Assembly: GCA_023014485.1 (NCBI GenBank)
Contig: JAJOZX010001862.1
Coordinates: 62,001 to 126,000 of the forward strand
DNA from: Bathynomus jamesi
Taxonomy: Eukaryota > Arthropoda > Malacostraca > Isopoda > Cirolanidae
DNA length: 64,000 nt
Reading direction: 5' to 3'
Made by a program: the position numbers and the translations under genes. A model generated the notes under the pieces. It worked only from the letters and a program-made list of their open reading frames with translations, did not search any database and was not told the DNA's origin. Below, in pieces: positions 21,386 through 33,099 of this stretch (its first letter is position 1; each line of letters opens with the position of its first letter).

Positions 21386-22387
21386 CACACACACACACAA
21401 CATTAAATAGGATGGTTTTATCGGTTTTTGCTTGCACCATTGCAAGGAATGGGCACCTCATGGCATCATTGCCAAGTATATACTGTAGATCACCATACTA
21501 AAACATTCTTACATAGATCATTACCACTTTCAGAAAAAATACTTTTAACTGTTTAACAAAAGTAGCACTCAAATTCCTTATTATTTACAATAGCTTTTCG
21601 GTAGTTAGCATTGATACCCGTGGTATCTAAATGTCTGAATCATGATTCATTGTGAGCAATGTGAGCGCTTCAAAGTTGTGCGCCCAACTTAAGGTCATAG
21701 AATACATTTTTCAGTACCAAATCCCAAATATATGCGTGTAGCTGCGTGCTTGCTCTTCACAACTGGAATGAAAACTCCCTAGTATTTATTATTTCAAACC
21801 TTTCTTGGAAACATGCCGGCTCCACATTGTTACACGCGTGTAGTATTAATTTATTTATAATGTATATTACTGAAGAAGAACAGTTTAGAAAGACTGTAAT
21901 GTTCCTAAATATAGTGAAGATTTCTGGTTAATTATTTACAGTTTTGGCACTGTCTAAATTGGAGTCGAATTTTACTTCTTTGCGGTAATTTACTTAATTG
22001 ATAATGAATAAATTGTGAGAAATTCCTTCCAATAAAAATGTTTAAAAGATTTTTCAAATAAAAAGTAAATTCGTAAAATATATAACTATTATTATTATCT
22101 AACTATGAAATAGTAGGGCTTGTAACATGTCATTATGTTCCCTCTGCCATTAATCTATCTTGATGTCAGTTGTTATAAACACGCTATAAGTGAAGGTTTT
22201 ATTCTCTTGAGGTCTACAATAACCCACGGGCTTTCAGAGTGGAGCTGTACCCACATCGTCGACAAGTATCTCTCGACTTAAACTAACCTGACTAACACGA
22301 CAACTTGCATCATTATTTCCGAGTATATAGAGGGTCAACGTGCTAACGACGGTTGCGTACGTGGCTAATTTTATATGTAGTATATGT
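21381..22387. other. Intergenic, nothing recognised
   Basis: No gene or element is recognised. The last eight bases (GTATATGT) are one copy of the target duplication of the following hAT element. Confidence 0.5.
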
Positions 22388-25071
22388 CAGGGATGGGGAG
22401 TCGGCCAAAAACACCGACTCCGACTCCCGACTCCCGACTCTTTCAAATATAAGTATAATATAATGTAATAAAGTAGGTACGATAATAATACAGTTTAGTA
22501 ATTTAATACAATTTTAATGTTGTATTACACAAAATAAAATTAACAGAAAAAGAAATTGATCTCGTATAAAATATTTATAACCTCATTTGGTTAACAATTT
22601 TAAAATTTTAATGTTGCATACGGTACCGTAGCTAAATAAAAAAAAGTTGGTAAAGAATATTTTGTTTCCATTATACTTCCGTTACCTTATATTATGATAT
22701 GCTAATATTGAAGCTAAATATTAAAAAAAAGCTAAAAAAACATACTTAATAATTTAACTCTCTAAGGAGAATTTGTTCTTAAGAAAAGTATAGCATCAAT
22801 TATGTCTTCCTTCAACTTAGCCCGTAGGTGGGATTTAATTAACCGAAGAGCTGAAAATAATCTTTCAACGCTGACTTGTGTTGGTGGCAATGCAGTAACA
22901 GTTCTGGCTACATCTTGCACTAATTCAGGATACTTTGGTATGGCATTCATCACATCAAGTTTTAATGAACGATCAAATTTCTCTATTTTTATTAAAGCTG
23001 CATTAAAGTCTTCTCTGAATTTGGTCAATGGGGTTATTTTTATAGGTTTATCATCTTGACTCAAACGGCATCGCTTAACTTTTTTTGATTTTTCTTCATT
23101 ATCGAGATACTGTACTTTTCAAAATCCATTTCTTCTTCAGAGTTTGAGCAGGAGCTTTGCATAATGGCAGGACTAGAGCAGCTTTCAAATTCTGAATTAC
23201 TTGCGGCATCTGTTTCATTTAACATTTTCATTCGCACAGCTACATCACACAGAGCTGACTTTCCTCTAGCAATCTGTTCTTCAGTTAAAAGTACCCTGTG
23301 CATAGGATCTACATAAACTGCAGCCAATAGTACGTCATTATTCAGTAAATTTTCTTCTCTACGCTGCATAGACATTCTTATACCATCTGCAACAATGCCG
23401 CCAATTTGAGATAGTTTATAATTAATATTTTTCCATTCCTTGTAAAATGTGCCAGGTGTCAATTCAGCTGCTTGAAACTTCTTTGTAACCACATATGGGT
23501 ACTTAAGTAATGCCTCAAGTTGACTTGCCTGCTGCCACTGGATATCAATCATTGTTACATCTGGGTTTGCCATATCGATAAGGTATGGCTTCAATTCAAG
23601 AAGGCGCTTAATCGTTTCATAGGTACTCCCCCAACGTGTAGCTTGATCTATAACTGCACCTTTTCCGGATCGACGTTTTAATATTGCATCAAGTTTAGGC
23701 GTTCTTGCAGCCACTACTATGTTGCGTAACCTACCTACTACATTAGCAGCATTCCTTTCTTTTAACCCATCACGAATTGCCAGTTGCAATGTGTGGACTG
23801 CACATCGCATATGGGGGATATTTGAGAATCCAGCAAAATCATTGTCTACAGTGTCAACACTGTCAAGTTTGTCAGCAGTTTCATCCGTATCTTCTTCACT
23901 ACTGTCTTCAAAAAGATCTCCTTTTACTTCACCATCATTAAGTTTCTGTACTGTACTTGTCATATTTGAAGCATTATCAGTAACAATTGATAATATTTGC
24001 TCTTTAGTGATTTCATATTCTGTCAAGATGGTTTCAATTAGCTTGGTCAGGTATTCGCTTGAATGTTGAGCTTCAGTGTCCTTCACTGCCAGAGTACGTA
24101 TAACTAGTTTTCCTTCATCATCAATGAACTGAACATTTATTGCCATATAATTAATTCTTTGTCTCGTGCAGGCATCCATCTTAAGAAAGAAGAATTTTCC
24201 TTGCAGCATTGTTTTCAATAAAGTTTTCTGGCTTTCTGCTTCCTTTAAAATCATGTTTCGAATATCATGTCTCTCTAATGACACTCCTAGTTTTGCCGCC
24301 ATTTCTCCATTTAATCCACGGAAAACTGGGGAGGAAAATAATGTAAGTGCAACCCCATTCTTTACAACTAAATCTATAAGGTATTTTTTAAAATTTTTCT
24401 TTGTCATTGATATTGTAATTCTCTCACTGTGGAAAAATTTTGTAACAGAGACTTGTTTGCTTTTTGAAATAGAGGTACTGGCCTGACTAGAAGTAGGTTT
24501 CTGGATTTCCTTATCATGCTGATCTATAACCTTATAAATATTGGGATGTTTGTTTCGTAGATGGCGTTTCAAGTTTGAGGCTCGAGTTGGAGCATTAGCA
24601 TGTTTCCCAGTGTAAGCACTAATTTTTGCATTACACTCTTTACCATCCTTTTCTACTTGACAAATAAAAATACTTTCATCCTCATTTAGCTTAAAATATT
24701 GAAAGACTGCTGATTTTCTACTAGGCCCACGACTCATTACTAATAGGGGCTAATTAAATTAATAATTAATATATTGCTAATTTTTATATGGTACCTAGTA
24801 TCCTGAAATAGAAAATAGAAATATGAAATTCATTTGCTAAGATTTACCAAAACAATAAATCAAATGTGGAAATGTGAATCTAGAATTAGTTCAGGAAGAT
24901 ATTTATTTAGGGCAGAGTAGTATTCTGGTAAATTGTTGGCATATAGAAATTGAATCAAAGAGTCGGGAGTCGGTCGTTTTTACCGACTCCCGACTCCGAC
25001 TCCTCCGACTCCGACTCCGACTCCCGACTCTCAAAAAAGCTCCGACTCCCGACTCCGACTCCCCATCCCTG
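22388..25071 (-). mobile_element. Full-length hAT transposon
   Basis: CAGGGATGGGGAGTCGG at 22388 and CCGACTCCCCATCCCTG at 25071 are perfect inverted ends. GTATATGT is duplicated exactly at 22380-22387 and 25072-25079. Inside each end, GACTCC/GACTCCC is repeated many times (about 22420-22441 and 24960-25060), as expected of subterminal transposase sites. One transposase gene fills the middle. With both ends, a perfect duplication and a single coding lesion, this is the youngest-looking DNA transposon here. Confidence 0.95.
22762..24737 (-). pseudogene. hAT transposase, nearly intact (one frameshift)
   Basis: Start ATG 24737. The first frame has 558 residues. A BED zinc finger has C26, C35, H59 and H64 (SNLKRHLRNKH); KMDACTRQRINY and SIVTDNASNM give the first two acidic catalytic positions of the RNase H-like core; PHMRCAVHTLQLA is the usual hAT C/H motif; KGAVIDQATRWGSTY is also typical. 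The last 100 residues, in another frame (23064-22762), hold the hAT dimerisation domain: PPTQVSVERLFSALRLIK and HLRAKLKEDII. The frames join near 23110 at a short A run, where one base appears gained or lost. The protein would cut and paste elements with the 22388/25071 ends. It is either a recent pseudogene or a sequencing indel. Confidence 0.9.
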
Positions 25072-25084
25072 GTATATGTACGTA

Positions 25085-25250
25085 TGTTAAGTCGAGGCCA
25101 TGTCATAACACCGCTTCCCATCGATCAGCGAAATTAAGCGACGTTGAGTTTGAATAGTACTTGGATGTATGGGTGACCGTCCTACGCGTCCAGATTTCAG
25201 ATGATGTAGCGACCCATGGTCCGGATCACGCTTAAAGCGGTAGGTTCACT
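25085..25250 (+). mobile_element. 5S-rRNA-derived SINE
   Basis: The best copy of the family. 25112-25185 resembles 5S rRNA from mid-molecule: GATCAGCGAAATTAAGCG, ACGTTGAGTTTG, AGTACTTGGATG and GGGTGACCGTCC, covering the box A and box C control regions. A non-5S body and the tail GGATCACGCTTAAAGCGG follow. Confidence 0.85.
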
Positions 25251-25261
25251 ATTTCTGTTTA

Positions 25262-25345
25262 CCTAGTTGTTATAATGTTATAATGTTTCAGATTAACGAA
25301 GACCTTAGGATCCACTCATGGCTGGTCTACCTAACCGTGTTCAGT
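25262..25345 (-). mobile_element. CR1-like LINE tail fragment
   Basis: Two GTTATAAT-type 8-mers, then TTTCAGATTAACGAAGACC and GGATCCACTCATGGCTGG, the 3'-most about 75 bases of the LINE family. It is directly downstream of the 5S SINE. Confidence 0.8.
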
Positions 25346-25555
25346 TACATACGCGCGCACTCAAATATACGAAAACCAATTTTGTTGCAGCTTTTAACTC
25401 AATTTTCCCATCCATCCTTTGAACTCGCTTCCAATTACTTTCAACCAGATTTAATTAAGGACAAGAAAGCGTTTCCAATTTGACACCACGAATGCATTTG
25501 CGCCGACATTTTCGAAATGAGAAACGAATGCGTCGACTGGAATGTATTAATTGTA

Positions 25556-25774
25556 TGGAGGCTTCACAAAAGTAAATAGACACCTTTTTTTTTCAGGAAT
25601 TTTCTAATATGATTATAAAAATCGGTAAGTATTAACGAATTTATTGAATCGCTAAAAACTCGGAGGAGAAAGGAACGCGATTTTAAATATATTGATTCAG
25701 TATTGATCAATTCAATTAATAAGAAAAATTTGGAAAAACAAAAAAGGTATTTGTTTACTTTTGTCAGCCCTCTG
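25556..25774. mobile_element. Mariner-type MITE, 219 bp
   Basis: TA-flanked inverted ends, GGAGGCTTCACAAAAGTAAA and (inverted) GGGCTGACAAAAGTAAAC. The AT-rich interior has no coding capacity. The ends resemble the split element at 60526-62436. Confidence 0.75.
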
Positions 25775-25904
25775 TACGTGTATATTAATTAATTAACTTC
25801 CCTCAGTGATAGGATTTAATCGAATTTATGTAATGGGTTCATTTAGGGTGCAGAAAATGTAGTTTGTTACGCGATTGAAAATGATGATATTTGGCGCTAT
25901 CTAA

Positions 25905-26265
25905 AAGGGCATTTTTTTTTATGTTGGATGGAGGGGCTAAGGGCGAGCGTCCGCAAAAGTGACTCCTCCACAGAAGACGGAGAGAGCCAAAAACAAGGTC
26001 TCCAAGGCTCAATGATACCGTTTTTCTTTTTTTCTTACTATAAATTTTGAAAAGGTCGTGGAGTGTGTAAGATGCACGTAGGTTTAGTGAAAAATAGAGG
26101 GAGAATGCGCGTTTGAGAGCATGCTGGACTGCTTATAGGGTAGATGAGACACGGAAAAAGATCGGCTAAGGAGGACAGTGACGGGAGAAACGGGAGTTCC
26201 AGCACTCCCTGACTCCCGCCCAACATCCACCCCGGAGTACTTCCCTGGTCGATTGGTGTTTACAG
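25905..26265 (-). mobile_element. Non-LTR element 3' region, copy A
   Basis: Clearly related along about 330 bases to 63395-63733: shared GGGAGAAACGGGAGTTCC, CAGCACTCC, GGAGTACTTCCCTG and CACGGAAAAAGATC. On the minus strand it ends CTCTCCGTCTTCTGTGGAG near a T run, similar to the 3' flank of the deleted LINE at 6345-7560. It is probably a 5'-truncated 3' UTR and is non-coding. Confidence 0.65.
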
Positions 26266-26274
26266 TCTCCTTCT

Positions 26275-26450
26275 CAATCTACAATCTCCTCCTCATGTGG
26301 CGGAAGAGACCCGCAGCTTTGCGTGGTATCCGAACTTCGGTTCACTACATCATCTGAACGCAAAGGATGGTCACCCATCCAACTAATGATCAGCTCCAAC
26401 ATCGCTTAACCTTGTTAATCTAACGGGACGTAGCCTCTTCATCAGCATGC
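26275..26450 (-). mobile_element. 5S-rRNA-derived SINE, minus copy
   Basis: The complement contains GTTAAGCGATGTTGGAGC, TGATCATTAGTTGGATGG and GGTGACCATCC, then the family tail. The order matches the copy at 25085 in reverse orientation. Confidence 0.8.
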
Positions 26451-26516
26451 GCCTTGGCATACTCATTTTAAGAGATTAGTGGTCGGGGAATTAGGTATAT
26501 ATATATATATATAATA

Positions 26517-26664
26517 CAGGGTGGCGCAAAAGTCGCGCATCATAGGAATTTTCAGTGTTGATTATAATATATTATTTTTTTCTTTTAGGTAGGGGATGGC
26601 TGGGTAGGGTAGGGGATAATCAACACTGAAAATTCCTATGATGCGCGATTTTTGCGCCACCCTG
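26517..26664. mobile_element. Mariner-type MITE, 148 bp
   Basis: CAGGGTGGCGCAAAAGTCGC and its near-perfect inverted copy GCGATTTTTGCGCCACCCTG, arms about 50 bases, flanked by TA within short (TA)n tracts. A single matching end stands at 16231. Confidence 0.85.

Positions 26665-26677
<13 letters not shown>

Positions 26678-26756
<79 letters not shown>
26678..26756. repeat. (GA)n microsatellite
   Basis: A GA tract of about 78 bases. Confidence 0.95.
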
Positions 26757-26760
<4 letters not shown>

Positions 26761-27047
26761 CCTGAACTTTAAATCCAAAATTCCAGTAAACTGTCCATTT
26801 ATATCTCATTAGCGTAAACATTTAATATTGAACCTAACGGTATTTGTCACTCAGTTCGATGTTCCATTCGCTTTATACTGAAATCATTTGTTAATACAAA
26901 TACCTTTTTAGCTTAATTTTGTTTTGTACCTTTAACTGTCTATCTCCATAAAATAATGGACGATGATGACTAATTATGCTCTAATTAGTGTACAATCAAG
27001 TCTCTTTATGTAAATGAACCCCAACTCTCTAACCTGTTTGATATTGA

Positions 27048-27130
<83 letters not shown>

Positions 27131-27562
27131 CCACATTTGAATTTCAATGACAAATGAAAAATGAAAATGTTACGGATATGATAGTGGAATGGACATTAAT
27201 TAAAATAACGAGAGTCAAAAAGGGATTTAGCTCGGGGGTATAATTGAGCATAGTTTAGTTATTATTAATTTTAACGTAATTAAAAATATGAGAATCAAAT
27301 AAATGGAATGAAGATGTAGACGTGGGAATTTCAAAGTTCTCACGGTAAAAATGATTTTCTTTTTAATATAACGTCGATTTGAAGATGCACTGAAATATTA
27401 TACAATTTAATTATTTGTAATGGAAAAAAACTGAAGTTTAGTTGCATACGCAACTGTTTGTTGCAGTATGTAGTTAATTTACGTCTTGCCAACAGTTTTT
27501 AAGATACACTCGGGGTTCATCGCGACTCGTGTGTGTGTGTATATACAGTATATATATATATA
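26757..27562. other. Intergenic with (CA)n(TA)n tract
   Basis: Contains CA repeats (27053-27084) running into TA repeats (27085-27128), otherwise nothing recognised. Confidence 0.6.
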
Positions 27563-27874
27563 ACCGAACCAAAAAACGGAATATTGTCTGAAATGCGCTC
27601 ATGACCTTGATAATAATACCTTCAAGTCATTATGATAAAAAGACCTCTGTGTGCCAGTTTTGAAAAAAAAATATAGCCAAAAACTTATTAAATAATGAAA
27701 AGTTAATGCGCAGCGACATACCAAAATATTGGAATATCTTGTCAGGTGTTACAAAAATGTAGAATAAATTCATTATGTTTATTGAGTACTGACAATATAT
27801 TAAACCTTTATCAAAGACTTTTTAACTCTGCGTCTTAGTATTTAGTTGGTCCACCCTTAGCCCTGATTACGGCC

Positions 27875-29090
27875 TCAGTGACGTGGCACAGAGTCAACAA
27901 ACCTCTCGCATTCTTCTGTAGTTATCGATTGGCAGGTTGTCATGAAACACCTCTTCAGTTCACTATGTGTTCTTGGTTTACGCTTTTCTATCGGATTAAG
28001 ATCGGGGGAATTTGACGGCCATGGTAGTACTTCAATTTTATGAGCGTCAAACCACGCAGATGTTGCTCGAGCCGCATGAGCCGGAGGCAAGTCATGTTGA
28101 AAAATAGATGGTTCATCTCCATACATCTGTTCTGCATATTTCACATAAAGTATTCTAAGATTTCTTCTTAAACGTGAGTACTGATAGTTCTACTTACGAA
28201 TGGAAGTGACCCCCACCATTTGTATTAATAGAACCCCACACTAACATGCAGTAAATTTGACCGATCGCTTCAGGCAGTTTTCGTGATACATTTCAGGCTT
28301 TCTTCAAGCTCGCGGACCCCTGTCACCAGGCGCGCAATCAGGATTTTCTAGCCGGGGCGGGAGGGGGGGAGGGGCCGATATTAAACCACTTACTAAAAGT
28401 CCATACAAAGAAATTGAGTGTAAATACTATGCATTGTTTCTTACTCATTTGAAAATACATTCAGAATCCAAAAATATTTTTTAAAAAGTTTTTTCATCCT
28501 TTAAATTACGGTATTAGGTTTACTTCTCTCCGTAGAATTAGGGAAAAAGATTGTATTTGAAATAATATAAAAATAATTAATAGAAATACTGTATATGGTT
28601 TTGTATGGTGCATTTTAAACCCGAGAACGCTGCTCAACCGCCAGGGGCGAGGAAACCCATGCGCCCAGGAGCAGCGATGCCAAACGGTGGTTCCACTCAA
28701 ACCTCTTCAGATCTCGCAAATGTGACCAGAACTCGCTAGATGATACACACCTGCGCTAAACTTCTAAACGCTGCTGATTTGCCCAGCGCTGACTACATAG
28801 CAATTAAATCGATTACTCAGCCAAGCTATTCTTCTCCAGCTGTACCGAATCGGCCTAACTAGTGTTATACAGCTTTCACAGTTTTCTGCATTGTTAATTT
28901 GTAACATCGTTTCTGTTGACTTTGTTAATGTGTGAGCAAAACTTTTGTTGAGGGGGGTTCCCGGGACTCCCCTCTGGTTGCGCCACTTCCTGTCACCAAA
29001 TGACACAAAATTTGATTCGTCTGAAAATAGTAGTTTTTGTAACTCTTTCTTTGCACCAGGATAGTCGCCTTCTCTTTTGCTTTGCATTTA
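27875..29090 (-). pseudogene. Tc1-like transposase, interrupted
   Basis: Upstream piece (about 29090-28990): KKELQKLLFSDESNF, with the first catalytic Asp in SDES. Downstream piece (28144-27875): PSIFQHDLPPAHAARAT with the second Asp, and NSPDLNPIE with the Glu. Thirty-four residues lie between Asp and Glu, the DD34E signature of Tc1. Between the pieces the frame is decayed, and a 662-base element is inserted right after SFGD. No N-terminal helix-turn-helix was found. The C-terminus reads to 27875. Confidence 0.8.
28328..28989. mobile_element. Non-autonomous hAT-like insertion
   Basis: The 8-bp CTGTCACC is present at 28320-28327 and 28990-28997. The ends AGGCGCGCAATCAGG and (inverted) AGTGGCGCAACCAGAG match moderately. 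The interior has G-runs and no recognisable protein. It interrupts the Tc1 gene. Confidence 0.7.
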
Positions 29091-29560
29091 ACGTCGGTTT
29101 AATTTTCGGTTTTCGTGACTGAAATTTCATTTCATAAATTGCGTGGTTTCATGAAGGCAAATGGTATGGGGTCACTTTTATTTGTAAAGAGAATTGTTAA
29201 TAGTCACGTTTATCAAGAATCTTAGGATACTTCATGAGGAGTCTGCTGGAGGCTTGTCGACTCGATGTCACATCAATTGGAGTCCGTAATCAGGGCTAAG
29301 TGTGGATCAACTAAGTATTAAGACGCGGAGTTAAAAAGTCTTTGATAAAGGTTTAATATATTGGCAGTACTCAATAAACATAATGAATTTATTCTATTTT
29401 TTGTAACACCTCACAAGATATTCTAATATCTTGGTATGTCGCTGTACACTAACTTTTCACTGTTTAATAAGGTTTTTGCTGTATCTTAATTTTTTTCAAA
29501 ACCGGCACACACAGGTGTCGTTTCATCATAATGACGTCACAGATACTAAATATTCCTTAT

Positions 29561-30003
29561 CATTGGTGGGAAAAAAGTAATGGATTACAAGTAAAAATTA
29601 CTGATGTCTGGAAAGTGTGTGCCCACTATAAAAATTTCTTATGTTCTTTGTGGTTCGGAACCCACGTAAAATTGTAGGTCCCCTCCGCCACCACGGAGGA
29701 CATACACAATACACAATTACGAACACAGTTAGGTAGACCAGCCATGAGTGGATCCTAGGGTCTTTGTTGGTCTGAAACATTATAACATTATTATAACAAA
29801 GTAACTAAAAGTATAAAGTAAAAATTACTTCTCTGGATTAATTATATCATAATTATAATTACTATAATTATACTAATTATAATTACTTCTCTGGATTAAT
29901 TATATCAATAGCTACCCAGAGAAATAATTTCTACTTTATACTTTGTTACTTTTCAGACATCAGTAATTTTTACTTGTAGTCCATTACTTTTTGCCCACCA
30001 CTG
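29561..30003. mobile_element. hAT-type MITE carrying a LINE tail
   Basis: CATTGGTGGGAAAAAAGTAATGG and inverted CCATTACTTTTTGCCCACCACTG. Flanking 8-mers TTCCTTAT and TTTCTCAT match at six of eight positions. The arms continue inward (GTAAAAATTACTGATGTCTG), and a further internal inverted patch lies at 29815-29935. Confidence 0.75.
29635..29790 (+). mobile_element. CR1-like LINE 3' end, 5'-truncated
   Basis: Runs from TTGTGGTTCGGAACCC through the CCTCCGCCACCACGGAGG stem to GGTCTGAAACATTATAAC and an ATTATAAC repeat. It is nested in the MITE at 29561. Confidence 0.85.
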
Positions 30004-30090
30004 TTTCTCATAAAGGTTTATAACTCAAAGGTATTATCAAGGTCATGAGCGCATTTGAGACAGTTTTCTTTTTGGTCTGGAGTTACGTGT

Positions 30091-30107
30091 TACTTTCGTG
30101 AAGTAAT

Positions 30108-30149
<42 letters not shown>

Positions 30150-30285
30150 ATATATCGTGTTATCATGTAGTAACGTTCATTGATTTTTCAGGACAAAAAT
30201 ATCATGAAAAAAGGATATACTGTAATGATTAAGTTAGTGTAAATTTTGTCATACCCATTTGAAAAAATGAAATGTCGGGGTTTGC

Positions 30286-30327
<42 letters not shown>

Positions 30328-30638
30328 GTGTGTGTGTGTGTGTGTTACTAATTGCATAATTTATAGGGTGTTGTCTGCCAAGTATTGTTAAGTTAAATAG
30401 TTCGGTCACAATTTTAAATTATTTTATGAGAAAATTATAGTTTTCCTCCGGTTATTCCATGTACGGGACAAAACTGGTTGTGTAAAAAAAAAAAAAAAAA
30501 AAATCCGACTTTATTCACTATGTATAACTTTATATATATTTAAATATATTGAAGATATTGCTAAGGAATGAGTACACTGAAATTTACTCATTGGCGAAAT
30601 TTACTTTATTAAAGTAAACAATTTTAATTTAAATGTGC

Positions 30639-30674
<36 letters not shown>

Positions 30675-31290
30675 TTATCACAATAATAATAATCCACAGA
30701 TTATTGCGAGTCATAAATTCAATAATTTCGTAAATATATAAAATTGCAGCCGATCATTGTATCTCTTGAGAGAAAATTCGTGCAGTCGAGGTTTAGAATG
30801 AAATGTGTAGTTAAAATTACAGTTTATCTTAACTATAGTCAGTATACCCAGTCATACTATACGTATTGAACGTAAAGAACGACGCTTGTATAGGAGAATA
30901 TTCCGCGCAAGATGAGAGAGAGAGAGAACGAAACAAATGAAAAACATGGCATATACTCGTTCAATAATAATAACTACAACGAAAACTGTACAATATACGG
31001 TATTTTGCTTCGACCTACTATATCATGAAAAGCACCTACTATATCACGAAAAGAAAAAAATCTTTTATGTGAATTTTTCTTTCCCATATTTTAGGTTCCA
31101 TTTTTATTGCGATGTTGAGGTTAGGTCTTAAATGTTTTCAGTAACAACATGCTTAGTCTTAAAATCATGTTTTCATGATCTCTCTCCGTTGTTCAGATCT
31201 CACGTAAAGCAGTAGGTCCCCTTCGTCATATGACCTTAGATGTTGCGGAGGTTAAACAACCCCATTATTCTCTCTCTCTCTCTCTCTTTC

Positions 31291-31326
<36 letters not shown>

Positions 31327-31329
31327 TCC
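30091..31329. other. Intergenic with microsatellites and a SINE fragment
   Basis: (AT)n at about 30113-30147, (GT)n at 30291-30344, (ATT)n at 30640-30673. 30865-30915 is a fragment of the tRNA-SINE body (AAGAACGACGCTTGTATAGG). 31170-31245 resembles the 5S-SINE tail (TCACGTAAAGCAGTAGGTCC). No gene is seen. Confidence 0.65.
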
Positions 31330-31637
31330 ACTGTTTTCTGATGTGTAACTGAGTGCATGAGAAGTGTACGCATGGTGTGAATGAACTCTGAAACTATTTT
31401 CTTCATTATACTTTCCTACTTTCTTATAAATTTTCTTAGTGGCCGGCGCAAGAGGGAGAGAGCCTCGTCCGTTCTATACTTTTCTATTACTATTATTCCT
31501 GTGTGAAAGCTTTACACGTCTATAAGTGTAAGCATAGTACAAGTTTTCAGCCATTCTTGTTTTCATTGCTAATTCTAACTTTTCTACTTCCTTCTTGGGC
31601 TAACCTAGAGTGGATCTTAGGTTCTTGGTTAGCCTGC

Positions 31638-31640
<3 letters not shown>
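31330..31640 (+). mobile_element. Unclassified short repeat with LINE-like tail
   Basis: Matches 36030-36330 in inverse orientation: GTACGCATGGTGTGAATGAA and GTGAAAGCTTTAC are shared. It ends GAGTGGATCTTAGGTTCTTG, a variant of the CR1-like LINE tail, then (CT)n. It is preceded by a TTTC-type microsatellite (31288-31328). No coding capacity is supported, and a SINE or short non-autonomous retroelement is likely. Confidence 0.65.

Positions 31641-31641
<1 letters not shown>

Positions 31642-31684
<43 letters not shown>
31642..31684. repeat. (CT)n microsatellite
   Basis: A CT tract of about 43 bases directly after the tail of the preceding repeat. Confidence 0.95.
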
Positions 31685-31688
<4 letters not shown>

Positions 31689-31689
31689 T

Positions 31690-32000
31690 GTAGAAATATA
31701 AATTTTTTTCTTATTCCTAATGAATCCAAAAAACTTTTAAAAAAATGTATGACATGAACTGGGTGTGGTAGAGTTGTTTTTGCTATCACTATTTTTTTTC
31801 TCTGTCTTCTTTCTCTTGGATAACTGGGCGCACGTGATGAGGTCAGGCATGGTGTGGAAAATCTTATTTCAGTTTTTAATTCCCGTTTCAACCTCTTTTC
31901 TGTAGTAGCATTTCACCACTTTGCCGGCAGTGGTCCACGCAAAAAGAATGAGTAGTTTTACTTCTATTTTTGCGTGATAGCTTTGCGCATACATAAGCTG
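31690..32000 (-). mobile_element. Unclassified short repeat, inverse copy
   Basis: The complement of about 31690-31960 matches 33905-34100 (GGTTGAAACGGGAATT..., GATTTTCCACACCATGCC). It abuts the (CT)n tract from the other side, so two copies of the family sit tail to tail around the microsatellite. The open frame it gives (KTEIRFSTPC) is shared with 33928 only because the DNA is shared. Confidence 0.6.
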
Positions 32001-32586
32001 AGAGGGACAGAAACATCTGGAGTAGGTTGCGTGGAATTTTGGTTTCGCGAGTTTGCGCTACCGGGTTGGCGAAAAAACGAGTCTTATTCTGAGATCCTTA
32101 AAAACTACTTCAGTCCAAGGAACTTTGTTCCACACTCTTCTTCACATCCATTTAACCATACATACACACCAAATTTCATAATTTAGTAATATAGAAATTT
32201 TAAACCAAATGGTCAAGTAGGTCAATGTCAAAATTAAATTTATATTATGTTACAGGGAATCTGTGTAACTAGGGATTTCATGAAAGTCCTAAAATGTTCA
32301 GGGATTCCATGTAAGGTTAAGTCGTGATACTTTCGTTAGTTTTAACGAAAATATCACGACTTAACCAATCGTCAATAGCGTACAGTTGACCTAACAAGGC
32401 ATTCAATGAATCGTACATTCAATAATTTTCCCATAGGTTTAACAAAAATATCACAACTTAACCTTACGTAAAATCCCTGAACATTTTAGGGATTTCATGA
32501 AATTCCTAGTTACACAGATTCCCTGTAACATATATATAAAAAATAAATTTAAATTTTCCTCTAATTAATAAAAATATGAATAAAAA

Positions 32587-32589
<3 letters not shown>

Positions 32590-32655
<66 letters not shown>
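32590..32655. repeat. (CT)n microsatellite
   Basis: A CT tract of about 66 bases. Just before it, 32255-32530 holds an inverted pair: CAGGGAATCTGTGTAACTAGG / CCTAGTTACACAGATTCCCTG around a TTAACC-rich centre. Confidence 0.9.
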
Positions 32656-32664
<9 letters not shown>

Positions 32665-32691
32665 ATTTTGAAATTTCTTAGTCAATATGTA

Positions 32692-32793
32692 CAGGGTGAG
32701 CGGAAAGTCCCTGTGCACCTGCAAGAAGTGTAGTGAACCTTTACCTACACTGTTGGAAGTGGACAGGTGCACAGGGACTTTTCGCTCACCCTG
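32692..32793. mobile_element. Mariner-type MITE, 102 bp
   Basis: CAGGGTGAGCGGAAAGTCCC and inverted GGGACTTTTCGCTCACCCTG, flanked by TA. The interior (GCAAGAAGTGTAGTGAA...GTGGACAGGTGCAC) matches the MITE at 39563 in the opposite orientation. Confidence 0.85.
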
Positions 32794-32795
32794 TA

Positions 32796-33099
32796 TAAAC
32801 AGATGTCAAGGACTAATTATATTTATTCGTGTATTCACTTATTTGCTTAGAATGTGAACATGTTTGCACTGTAAATGTTTTTTATTTAGTCACTAAATAT
32901 TATGTAGCCAATAAATATTATATATTATATAATATAATATTATAAATATTATATTATATAATATTTAGTCAATAAATATTATATAACGGTGAAGGCATCG
33001 CTGAAGAACTAGAAAGTAGAAGCCAAGAAGGAATTTGTCACCTTGATGACACCTAATGACACGTGTCCATAAAAACCAACCCGTAGCGCAAACCCGGTA
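32796..33099. other. Intergenic, AT-rich
   Basis: An ATATTATATAATATAAT low-complexity patch at about 32895-32985. No gene is seen. Confidence 0.6.

Larger units (their letters stand above)
27563..30090 (-). mobile_element. Tc1-like (DD34E) element with nested insertions
   Basis: Long inverted flanks match: GAAATGCGCTCATGACCTTG (27590) against its complement near 30040-30060, AAAGACTTTTTAACTCTGCG (27814) against CGCGGAGTTAAAAAGTCTTT (29325). The total arm is over 300 bases. The gene on the minus strand is interrupted at 28328-28989 by a hAT-type element. The right arm is interrupted at 29561-30003 by another, which itself holds a LINE tail. Confidence 0.8.
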
